Origin: Gammaproteobacteria bacterium
Lineage (GTDB): Bacteria; Pseudomonadota; Gammaproteobacteria; S012-40
Assembly: GCA_029857925.1 (NCBI GenBank)
Contig: JAOUGF010000131.1
Coordinates: 1 to 6,333, forward strand
Reading direction: 5' to 3'
DNA length: 6,333 nucleotides
Shown here: piece by piece, positions 1 through 4,975 of the stretch
How positions within the stretch are numbered: position 1 is the stretch's first letter
How the letters are laid out: every line of letters begins with the position of its first letter
Position numbers and translations under genes: made by a program
Notes under the pieces: generated by a model
Told to the model about the DNA's origin: nothing
Database searches by the model: none
Seen by the model: only the letters and a program-made list of their open reading frames with translations

Positions 1-2
1 GC

Positions 3-554
3 ACCGGCATGATTTACGCGTGCATAAAATTTATCGAAGAATGGCATACGCCGTTGACGCTGATTAACTTCACGTTGCTGGGTATCGCCTCCGGATTTGT
101 GTTGGCGACGGCGTTTTCGGTCTATACCGCGCCCGCGTTGGTAAAATTCTTCGGCTGGTGGGCGATCGGGTTGACACTCACCGCGCTGATCTTCCGCGCT
201 GCTTCATTGATCCGCAACAAGCGCATCCGCCACATGAGTAACCTGCAGACCGCGATCGGAGTCAAACACACCAAGATTCAACAAAAGGCACAGGGCGCGA
301 TGGGCGGCTCGTTTAATACACGCGAATTTTTTCATGGCAGGTCTGTGATGTTTCTGCGATCCGTCAAATGGATATTCATCGTGTTGACGTTTGTGGTGCC
401 AGTGCCGTTGATATTTTTTGCACTGTCCGGTGGCGCGGTGGCATTGTTTGCGCTCGCCCATCTGCTGCAATATATCGGCTTGGTCGCGGAACGCTGGTTT
501 TTCTTCGCGCAGGCCAAACACCCGCAGAATTTATATTATCAAACCATCAGTTAA
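3..554 (+). CDS. DmsC-family membrane anchor subunit of a DMSO reductase-like enzyme (5'-truncated; DmsC or SoeC)
   Basis: This is the C-terminal part of a polytopic inner-membrane subunit that exchanges electrons between the quinone pool and a molybdopterin/iron-sulfur enzyme pair. The frame is open to the window edge, with codons for Thr-Gly before the first Met (position 9), so the real start lies upstream. About 183 residues are visible; family members are usually around 300. Counting from that Met, hydrophobic segments lie near residues 15-40, 44-66, 118-140 and 141-165. The tail, with ERWFFFAQAKHPQNLYYQ, matches the conserved family ending (ERW-FFAEA-H-QNLYY), and the MIYACIKFIEEWHTPLT stretch is also family-typical. 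The catalytic and Fe-S subunits would be expected immediately upstream. DmsC (DMSO/polysulfide-type reductase) and SoeC (quinone-linked sulfite dehydrogenase) cannot be told apart from this fragment. The gene is last in its operon, because a terminator follows within 12 bp. Confidence 0.85.
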   Translation, partial: TGMIYACIKFIEEWHTPLTLINFTLLGIASGFVLATAFSVYTAPALVKFFGWWAIGLTLTALIFRAASLIRNKRIRHMSNLQTAIGVKHTKIQQKAQGAMGGSFNTREFFHGRSVMFLRSVKWIFIVLTFVVPVPLIFFALSGGAVALFALAHLLQYIGLVAERWFFFAQAKHPQNLYYQTIS

Positions 555-564
555 TCTCTTGCTG

Positions 565-601
565 CGCCCCTGCCGAGTTTTCGGAAGGGGCGTAAATTTT
601 T
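565..601 (+). terminator. Rho-independent terminator of the DmsC-like operon
   Basis: The arms CGCCCCT (565-571) and AGGGGCG (586-592) pair perfectly. After one G/A mismatch, CCGA (573-576) pairs with TCGG (581-584) around a GTTT loop. A TAAATTTTT tract follows at 593-601. It begins about 10 bp after the stop codon at 552-554, so it closes the upstream operon. Confidence 0.85.
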
Positions 602-715
602 AGCACGTCTGAAAAACCTGCCTATACACACTCTGAATTCAGGGACAATTTTCCACACGATCGCCATGCCGCGCAACCGCCCTGCGCGACTTTATCCTGT
701 ATATAAATCAAGGGT

Positions 716-742
716 AATTGAATTTTTGTCATAAAATCAATT
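716..742. repeat. AT-rich inverted repeat in the intergenic region
   Basis: AATTGA-A-TTTT (716-726) pairs with AAAATCAATT (733-742) around a 6-nt loop, giving 10 paired bases with one bulged A. It lies about 60 bp upstream of the carbonic anhydrase promoter and has no G/C clamp, so it is not a convincing terminator. It could be a protein-binding site or chance in AT-rich DNA. Confidence 0.35.
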
Positions 743-771
743 TGCATTATGCCCAAACCCATTAGAAATAC

Positions 772-790
772 TTTACTTACCCCAAGTAAA
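772..790. promoter_or_regulatory. Candidate operator: perfect inverted repeat upstream of the carbonic anhydrase promoter
   Basis: TTTACTT (772-778) and AAGTAAA (784-790) form a perfect 7-bp dyad around ACCCC. It ends 13 bp upstream of the predicted -35 box, so it spans roughly -67 to -49 relative to the predicted transcription start. That is a typical place for an activator site. The inner TTACTT/AAGTAA spacing also fits the loose T-N11-A pattern of LysR-type regulators, but that pattern is weakly specific. No regulator gene lies beside it in this window. Confidence 0.4.
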
Positions 791-803
791 TAAAAAATAT
801 TTG

Positions 804-831
804 TTGACGTCCAAGAAAAATTTTCTAAACT
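804..831 (+). promoter_or_regulatory. Predicted sigma70-type promoter of the carbonic anhydrase gene
   Basis: The -35 box TTGACG (804-809, 5 of 6 to consensus) is followed by a 16-bp AT-rich spacer and the -10 box TAAACT (826-831). AACTAT at 828-833 with an 18-bp spacer is an alternative -10. The transcript would begin near 838-841, exactly where the C-rich strand of the structured leader starts. This leaves an untranslated leader of about 80 nt. Confidence 0.55.
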
Positions 832-840
832 ATCCACTTT

Positions 841-917
841 CCCCTCCCATTGGGGATATAGGGTCGGCAGACTTTCTGTGCCGAGGGTGGGAGGTTAGCG
901 ACAAACTAGGGGTTACC
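841..917 (+). promoter_or_regulatory. Structured 5' leader of the carbonic anhydrase mRNA; possible switch masking the ribosome-binding site
   Basis: CCTCCCA (843-849) can pair perfectly with TGGGAGG (888-894). This encloses an inner hairpin, CGGCAGA (865-871) against TCTG-tg-CCG (875-883). The same C-rich strand, CCCCT (841-845), is also fully complementary to AGGGG (908-912), the Shine-Dalgarno sequence of the downstream gene, 5 nt before its ATG. These two pairings overlap at 843-845 and exclude each other, and a local CCCC/GGGG hairpin (841-844 with 852-855) is a third option. I do not recognise an established riboswitch family. Function is inferred only from pairing and position. Confidence 0.45.
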
Positions 918-1658
918 ATGTTAAAGAAATACGCACTTATTGTATGTATATCATGTTTTGGAACTGCACACGCGGCAGAAAAGACGGCGCACGGTCACGG
1001 TGGTGTCCACTGGGATTACAACGGCGAAATGGGCCCTGAGCATTGGGGCGGCGCCTGCCAAACCGGCAAATCGCAATCACCGATCAATATCGTGGGCGCG
1101 AGCAAGGCCAATTTAAAGCCCATTGAATTTAATTATCAGGCGGCGGAAAACCCAGAGGTCGTCAATAATGGGCACACTATCCAAGTGAATTACCCCGCAG
1201 GAAGTTTTGCGGTGATGAACGGCAAAAAATACAACCTGTTGCAATTCCATTTCCACACACCCAGCGAAGAGGCGATCCAAGGCAAGCGCGCCGATTTGGT
1301 CGCACACTTGGTGCACAAGGCGGACGATGGTGAACTGGCCGTGGTCGGGGTATTGTTTAATAAAGGCGCCAAGGCAAGCGCGACGTTGGATAAAATTTGG
1401 GCGAACATGCCTAAATCCGAGGGTAAAGAACACACCAAAGGCAGCCTGAATGTCGCGGATCTGTTACCCAAAGAAAAAAACTATTTTCACTTCGCTGGCT
1501 CGCTGACCACACCGCCTTGCACCGAAGGCGTACAATGGCACGTGATGCAATCGCAGCAAGAGTTCAGCGACAAGCAATTGGGGGCGTTTACCGCGCTATT
1601 TCCGATGAATGCACGCCCGTTGCAGCCGCTTAACGATCGCTTAGTCGAGGCATTTTAG
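918..1658 (+). CDS. cah: Periplasmic alpha-class carbonic anhydrase
   Basis: This enzyme catalyses CO2 + H2O to HCO3- + H+ in the periplasm. I place the start at ATG 918, preceded by AGGGG at 908-912, giving 246 aa. An in-frame TTG at 801 would sit on the -35 box and place the ribosome-binding site inside the gene. Residues 1-20 form a signal peptide: KK, a hydrophobic core, then a TAHA-A cleavage region. Zinc ligands are His111 and His113 (in LLQFHFHTPSE) and His130 (in LVAHLVHK). His86 (NNGH) matches the proton shuttle His64 of human CA II. Thr197 in GSLTTPPCTEG matches the gatekeeper Thr199, and Glu117 matches Glu106. Cys47 and Cys201 are placed to form the disulfide typical of bacterial alpha-CAs. 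All catalytic residues are present and the length is normal. The gene is monocistronic between its own promoter and terminator. A role in CO2/bicarbonate supply or periplasmic pH is likely. Confidence 0.96.
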   Translation: MLKKYALIVCISCFGTAHAAEKTAHGHGGVHWDYNGEMGPEHWGGACQTGKSQSPINIVGASKANLKPIEFNYQAAENPEVVNNGHTIQVNYPAGSFAVMNGKKYNLLQFHFHTPSEEAIQGKRADLVAHLVHKADDGELAVVGVLFNKGAKASATLDKIWANMPKSEGKEHTKGSLNVADLLPKEKNYFHFAGSLTTPPCTEGVQWHVMQSQQEFSDKQLGAFTALFPMNARPLQPLNDRLVEAF

Positions 1659-1717
1659 TAGGGTATTATTTGCGAGTATCGCAAACGGCCGCAGTTTTTC
1701 AAAGTACAGTTTTTTAG

Positions 1718-1748
1718 TCCGTACCCGCCCTGGGTACGGATTTTTTTT
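1718..1748 (+). terminator. Strong Rho-independent terminator after the carbonic anhydrase gene
   Basis: A perfect 9-bp stem, TCCGTACCC (1718-1726) with GGGTACGGA (1732-1740), surrounds the loop GCCCT and is followed by eight T residues (1741-1748). A weaker hairpin lies just upstream (TTTGCG 1669-1674 with CGCAAA 1680-1685) without an adjacent T-run. Together they isolate the carbonic anhydrase transcript from the next gene. Confidence 0.93.
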
Positions 1749-1808
1749 GCTATAGTAGGAATCCAGCATGCCGCTATAGTGACGTACATCACTCGGCTAG
1801 GAGGCCCC

Positions 1809-2156
1809 ATGAGCACAAAAGCACCTGAAATAAAACAGGACAATATGTATAAATTGTTGCGTGAAGGGAAAATCAGCGAATTTAATAAACTGCGTGCGGC
1901 GGGACAAAAGTCCGATCTCACCGGGGCGGATTTACGCGGTTTGGATCTGCGCGGTCTAGAGGCCGCCGGGCTCGATTTCAGCAACGCCTATTTTCGTCAG
2001 GCCGATTTGCGCGGTATCGATTTCAGCCAAACTAAACTCGCGGGCGCCAGCATCAACGGTTGCAAGATCTCCGGCTGCCTATTTCCCGTGGAGTTGGCGG
2101 CAGAGGAAATTGAATTATCTTTGGTACACGGCACGCGCATGCGATATAAAAAATAG
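1809..2156 (+). CDS. Small pentapeptide-repeat protein
   Basis: I chose ATG 1809 (115 aa) because AGGAGG (1799-1804) stands 4 nt before it. The in-frame ATG at 1779 has no such site. The N-terminal part (about residues 1-33) looks helical and charged, with KLLREGKISEFNKLRAAG. From about residue 35 to 92 the protein is built of tandem pentapeptides near A(D/N)LXX, such as SDLTG, ADLRG, LDLRG, LDFSN, ADLRG, IDFSQ and ASING. This pattern forms a right-handed quadrilateral beta-helix. A conserved-looking tail ends in HGTRMRYKK. There is no signal peptide or membrane segment, so it is probably cytoplasmic. With only about 11-12 repeats it is much shorter than Qnr/MfpA-type DNA mimics (around 200 aa). 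Small proteins of this layout are, from memory, found as uncharacterised genes in other gammaproteobacteria. Function is unknown. It is monocistronic: a terminator precedes it and a promoter follows. Confidence 0.85.
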   Translation: MSTKAPEIKQDNMYKLLREGKISEFNKLRAAGQKSDLTGADLRGLDLRGLEAAGLDFSNAYFRQADLRGIDFSQTKLAGASINGCKISGCLFPVELAAEEIELSLVHGTRMRYKK

Positions 2157-2211
2157 CCGAACAAACACCGCCTGTTTAGATCACCCCCAGTATCCCCCGG
2201 AAATAATTCAA

Positions 2212-2252
2212 GATGTACGTTGCGCGAAATCAACGCACGCTGCAACGTCATC
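2212..2252. repeat. Bulged inverted repeat between the pentapeptide gene and the luxR promoter
   Basis: GATG (2212-2215), ACGTTGC (2217-2223) and GCG (2224-2226) pair with CGC (2238-2240), GCAACGT (2242-2248) and CATC (2249-2252). There are single-base bulges at 2216 and 2241 and an 11-nt loop. It lies 20 bp upstream of the luxR -35 box and is not followed by a T-run. It may be an operator for luxR or a factor-dependent terminator for the upstream gene. It does not match the CT-N12-AG lux-box pattern. The 2157-2382 gap otherwise holds only the luxR promoter and leader. Confidence 0.4.
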
Positions 2253-2272
2253 GTTTGTGTCCGCCTATAATC

Positions 2273-2302
2273 TTGACAGTTGAAACGGCTCTATGCTTTA
2301 AT
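2273..2302 (+). promoter_or_regulatory. Predicted extended -10 sigma70 promoter of the luxR-type gene
   Basis: A perfect -35 box TTGACA (2273-2278) is separated by 18 bp from TTTAAT (2297-2302, 5 of 6 to consensus). TGC stands directly before it, as in extended -10 promoters. Transcription would start near 2309, leaving a leader of about 74 nt before the ATG at 2383. This suggests fairly constitutive receptor expression. Confidence 0.65.
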
Positions 2303-2382
2303 GAATGCTAACTCATGATTTTTATGTGGGTAAAAAAAATGGATTTTACTTTGGATGGGATTAAGAAGAGTGTGAATGACGG

Positions 2383-3120
2383 ATGTCAGAGATCAATCAT
2401 TTCGAACTTGCGGGATTATTGGAGGCAGCATCTCTCAAGGACATTGAAGAAAAAGCGTCTCGTTTAGTACACGCGCTAGGTTATGATACTTTCGTCGCGG
2501 GCGTGCAACACGCCGGGCAGATTCTTGTTGTAAGCACTTACTCCCAAACTTGGCGCACCATTTATGACAAACAAAATTTAATAGAGAAGGACCCCACCGT
2601 CCTGCACGCGCGTCGTTCCACATTACCCCTGGTTTGGCACCCCGGCCTCTTTAAACAAAAAGAAGCGGCATCGTTATTGGAACAGTCACGCAGTTATGGA
2701 ATTACGAGCGGACTGTCCATCCCCGTCCACGGCTCCAATGGTAGCGCAGCGATGACCAGCTTCGCGTCGGGCAGAGAATTTGGGGATGCGCAGCAGCGTC
2801 ACGCGCAAGAAAATTTACCTGCCTCCATGCTGCTGTCAACCTATCTATTCGAGGCGATACAGCGCATCGGTTCAACTACGCCAGGCGAAACCGATGGCGA
2901 GGAAACCGCTGAAGAAAGCGGAATATACCTGACACCCAAAGAAACCGAATGTCTAAAATGGTCTGCGGCTGGCAAAAGTTCTTGGGAAATCGGTACCATC
3001 ATGTCATGCACCGAACGCACGATTAATTTTCATTTTGGGAATATCATTAAAAAACTCGGCGTCTCAAATCGACGTATGGCCGTAGCGAAGGCCATCGCTA
3101 CAAAATTGGTCAGCATCTAA
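2383..3120 (+). CDS. luxR: LuxR-family AHL-binding transcriptional regulator
   Basis: This is a quorum-sensing receptor/activator of 245 aa, normal for LuxR/LasR/TraR. An N-terminal autoinducer-binding domain (about residues 18-165) is followed by an acidic linker (about 168-180) and a GerE/LuxR helix-turn-helix domain (about 181-242). The ligand-pocket residues conserved in AHL receptors are all present: Trp57, Tyr61, Asp70, Pro71 and Trp85, with Gly110 matching the conserved glycine near 113 in TraR. In the DNA-binding domain Glu187, Leu191 and Gly197 match the invariant Glu/Leu/Gly, and TERTINFHFGNIIKKLGVSNR is the recognition-helix region. The complete pocket argues for a true AHL receptor rather than a plant-signal or ligand-free solo. 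ATG 2383 is the first possible start, because a TGA stands in frame at 2377-2379; the purine-rich AAGAAGAG (2363-2370) lies rather far upstream, at 12 nt. The gene converges on the cognate luxI gene. Confidence 0.95.
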   Translation: MSEINHFELAGLLEAASLKDIEEKASRLVHALGYDTFVAGVQHAGQILVVSTYSQTWRTIYDKQNLIEKDPTVLHARRSTLPLVWHPGLFKQKEAASLLEQSRSYGITSGLSIPVHGSNGSAAMTSFASGREFGDAQQRHAQENLPASMLLSTYLFEAIQRIGSTTPGETDGEETAEESGIYLTPKETECLKWSAAGKSSWEIGTIMSCTERTINFHFGNIIKKLGVSNRRMAVAKAIATKLVSI

Positions 3121-3249
3121 ACTCTGTGAGATCAATAAGCTCAGGTCGCAAACATCCCACGTGCGCTATGTGGAACTATCGTTTTTAACAAGGGACTCTC
3201 GCTTGGCGAATGCGCATCCTCGACCCGACCTATGTTTACGCGGGCCTCG

Positions 3250-3275
3250 TTCGGGCACCCGCAGCGGTGCCCGAA
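3250..3275. terminator. Hairpin between the convergent luxR and luxI genes; possible shared transcription end
   Basis: A perfect 10-bp, GC-rich stem, TTCGGGCACC (3250-3259) with GGTGCCCGAA (3266-3275), surrounds a 6-nt loop. It lies about 130 bp after the luxR stop and 49 bp after the luxI stop. A canonical T-run is absent on either strand, so termination would have to be Rho-assisted or the hairpin may protect 3' ends. I saw no gene in the rest of 3121-3324. Confidence 0.5.
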
Positions 3276-3324
3276 AATGCAATTCAATAACTCAACGATT
3301 GTGTGTTAAATTTAAATACATTGC

Positions 3325-4029
3325 CTAGTGCGTCTGACGTGGCGCGGGTTGGTAATCACCCAAATGCGCCGACAATGGCATGCTAGTATTAGAGTTCAAT
3401 TTTGCAGATCGCGCGAATTCCGGATGATGCGCATCAATGCAGGCGTAGGCGGCTGAAAATAACGCGGCATGCGTTATATCGTCTATTTCTATACTCAACG
3501 CGACCGCGCGTTCCACCCCGATTTGTCTAGGGTTACCTAAACGGACTACATTAACCCCCAAACGACGTAACATCCTTTCCAAGGCCACGTTAGTTACGGT
3601 GACGTAACGACGAATATCATTTTGCACGGCGAAGGTGTAGGCCGCCTGCATCATCAAAAAAGGCACCGCGCTGGTATATCCGGCGACATGCCCCCTGTCG
3701 TTGGACTCGGTGGCAAAACGTGACAGTTCCCAGATATCATTTCCCAACGGTGCACCAGCCCCGTCCAACAACTCCGGAAATGTATCGCGTAACATATTCG
3801 GACCTGTGGTAGGCAGCATGCGCCAGGACCCAATGACGCTATTCCCGCCGTCACGCACCAACAAATAAACAGGGTTCAATAAATCATAGGAGTCTAGTTC
3901 CTGCTCATTTTCGCCGCACACTTCCCAGTTAAGGCGCTGACGAAATACGCGATAACGCAGGCGATGCATATTTTGTAGATCTTCCTGAGCCAACCCGTCA
4001 TATTCGCGATGTGCAATGATTACGTTCAT
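3325..4029 (-). CDS. luxI: LuxI-family acyl-homoserine-lactone synthase (LasI-like)
   Basis: It makes an AHL signal from S-adenosylmethionine and an acyl-ACP in the cytoplasm. The conserved family residues are present: Arg25 and Phe29 (RLRYRVF), Trp35, Glu44, Asp46, Asp49, Arg70 (VIGSWRMLPT), Phe84, Glu101 and Arg104 (WELSRFA). The C-terminal half, with RYVTVTNVALERMLRRLG and IGVERAVAL, most resembles LasI. Threonine in this VTVT segment (LasI Thr142/Thr144, EsaI Thr140) is associated with 3-oxo or 3-hydroxy acyl chains, so a substituted AHL is likely; chain length cannot be read. At 234 aa it is about 30 aa longer than LasI, the excess being a polar tail after about residue 205. The start at 4029 has a strong GGAGG (plus-strand 4038-4042) 8 nt upstream. 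Expression is probably LuxR-AHL activated through the lux box at 4112-4131. Confidence 0.97.
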   Translation of the reverse strand: MNVIIAHREYDGLAQEDLQNMHRLRYRVFRQRLNWEVCGENEQELDSYDLLNPVYLLVRDGGNSVIGSWRMLPTTGPNMLRDTFPELLDGAGAPLGNDIWELSRFATESNDRGHVAGYTSAVPFLMMQAAYTFAVQNDIRRYVTVTNVALERMLRRLGVNVVRLGNPRQIGVERAVALSIEIDDITHAALFSAAYACIDAHHPEFARSAKLNSNTSMPLSAHLGDYQPAPRQTH

Positions 4030-4037
4030 GATAACAA

Positions 4038-4042
4038 CCTCC
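4038..4042 (-). promoter_or_regulatory. Shine-Dalgarno site of luxI
   Basis: On the minus strand this reads GGAGG, 8 nt before the ATG at 4029. It is much stronger than the sites seen before the luxR-type and PPTase genes, so the synthase should be translated efficiently once transcribed. Confidence 0.8.
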
Positions 4043-4084
4043 GTTTACTCGTTTAAGTTACTTTTCTAACTTGGGACGAGAGGT

Positions 4085-4131
4085 ATGTTACTCATAATGG
4101 CCGCTGAACCATACTGTCAGATCTGTCAGGA
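4085..4131 (-). promoter_or_regulatory. luxI promoter with a lux/las box
   Basis: CTGTCAGATCTGTCAG (4114-4129) fits the CT-N12-AG core of LuxR/LasR operators. It is dyad-symmetric at 7 of 8 positions around AGATCT. The flanked 20-mer (4112-4131) agrees at 15 of 20 positions with the strong las-type box ACCTGCCAGATCTGGCAGGT as I recall it. Downstream on the minus strand, possible -10 boxes are CATTAT (plus 4094-4099) and TAACAT (plus 4085-4090). The latter starts 21 nt after the box, as expected if the box replaces the -35 region. No good -35 is seen, which fits activator dependence. The box overlaps the PPTase stop codon (4126-4128), and 82 bp separate it from luxI. Confidence 0.75.
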
Positions 4132-4941
4132 CAGGATATCTATACCACTCACAGAAAGCGGGTTATCGTCATCGGAAGGGCGTATCACCTCGATTCTCGC
4201 CTGCGGTCGCGCGGAGCACATCACCGTCGCAAAATTTGGCCAGCTCTTTAAATAGTGCAACGAATACCCCGCCAAGGAGTTATGCTTGCGGGATTCCAAC
4301 TCTATATTTAGCGCGAATTTCGCGAAAAGCGGCAACAACTGTTCCCATCCGTCTCCTATGCCGATGCCTAACATTTTAGCGAAGGCCTCTCTTTCACTCC
4401 ACGCTAACGCAAATGCTTGACTGCGGGTTTGCGGGTCCAACTTTTTGTATTGAACGGTCGCGCTGGGTCCCAATATGCGCTCCGCCAATTCATCGTATGA
4501 ACGTGTACGAATTTTTTCAATATCTACACCTATCGTAGTGTTCTGCGCAACTGCAATCACTGCGTACCCATGAGAATGTGACAGACTGAATTCTACGCCT
4601 CCACTGTTGACCAGCACAGGTTTTCCCCTTGATCCGTATTCAAATACGAGTTTTTCGGGGTCTTGGCGGACATATCCGGCAAGTACATAGCGCAATGCGC
4701 TGCGCGTTTGCCCCCATCTGGCACTGGCAATCAGATTGCTAATGCGTGATAATCGGATTTTTTCATCACGATCCAGTAATTTCTCGGTTAACCCTTCAAA
4801 CGAAGACAACACACCAGGAGACAGCATCCAAACATGTGCACTGTCACTCAAAAGGCACGGCACCTTGCCTACCACCGAGCAACCGCCGTGTCCGGAGTAG
4901 TCCAAGCATATTGTGTTTTTAGGCAATGCCGAGTTTTTCAT
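4126..4941 (-). CDS. Sfp-type 4'-phosphopantetheinyl transferase
   Basis: It transfers 4'-phosphopantetheine from CoA to a serine of acyl-, aryl- or peptidyl-carrier proteins, turning PKS, NRPS or fatty-acid carriers into their active form. Motifs appear in order: RSALRYVLAGY (80-90), GKPVL (106-110), FSLSHSHG (118-125), GVDIE (138-142) and WSEREAFAKMLG (181-192). Asp140, Glu142 and Glu185 match the Mg ligands Asp107, Glu109 and Glu151 of Sfp, and Lys189 matches Lys155; the usual Lys-Glu of the last motif is Arg-Glu here. The protein is 271 aa against about 224 for Sfp. The excess is an N-terminal stretch of about 35 residues before the first domain strand (HVW) and a short tail. No clear Shine-Dalgarno site precedes ATG 4941, so the start is less certain; Met39 lies too deep in the domain. 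It lies 34 bp downstream of the barrel-protein gene and directly upstream of luxI, suggesting service to a carrier protein in a quorum-linked pathway. Confidence 0.92.
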   Translation of the reverse strand: MKNSALPKNTICLDYSGHGGCSVVGKVPCLLSDSAHVWMLSPGVLSSFEGLTEKLLDRDEKIRLSRISNLIASARWGQTRSALRYVLAGYVRQDPEKLVFEYGSRGKPVLVNSGGVEFSLSHSHGYAVIAVAQNTTIGVDIEKIRTRSYDELAERILGPSATVQYKKLDPQTRSQAFALAWSEREAFAKMLGIGIGDGWEQLLPLFAKFALNIELESRKHNSLAGYSLHYLKSWPNFATVMCSARPQARIEVIRPSDDDNPLSVSGIDILS

Positions 4942-4975
4942 GATGCAATGTCTGATCGTTGAGGTTGCTGTAGGC

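Noticed and set aside
670..688. CGCGCA/TGCGCG hairpin as a second terminator
   Set aside because: The stem is only 6 bp with a 7-nt loop and no T-run, and the preceding terminator at 565-601 already closes the operon.
622..837. Minus-strand 71-codon frame in the gap before the carbonic anhydrase
   Set aside because: No ribosome site, no recognisable domain, and it overlaps the predicted promoter and AT-rich inverted repeats.
801..917. TTG start at 801 giving a 39-residue N-terminal extension of the carbonic anhydrase
   Set aside because: It would begin inside the predicted -35 region and lacks a ribosome site. ATG 918 has AGGGG upstream and begins a proper signal peptide.
1113..1471. Two minus-strand frames inside the carbonic anhydrase gene
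   Set aside because: They are antisense shadows of a clearly functional gene and show no domain.
1779..1808. ATG at 1779 as start of the pentapeptide protein
   Set aside because: AGGAGG lies directly before ATG 1809, and the 10 extra residues add nothing family-like.
3325..4029. Generic GNAT acetyltransferase assignment for the minus-strand gene
   Set aside because: The LuxI fold is GNAT-like, but Arg25, Trp35, Glu44/Asp46/Asp49, Arg70 and WELSRFA identify it as an AHL synthase.
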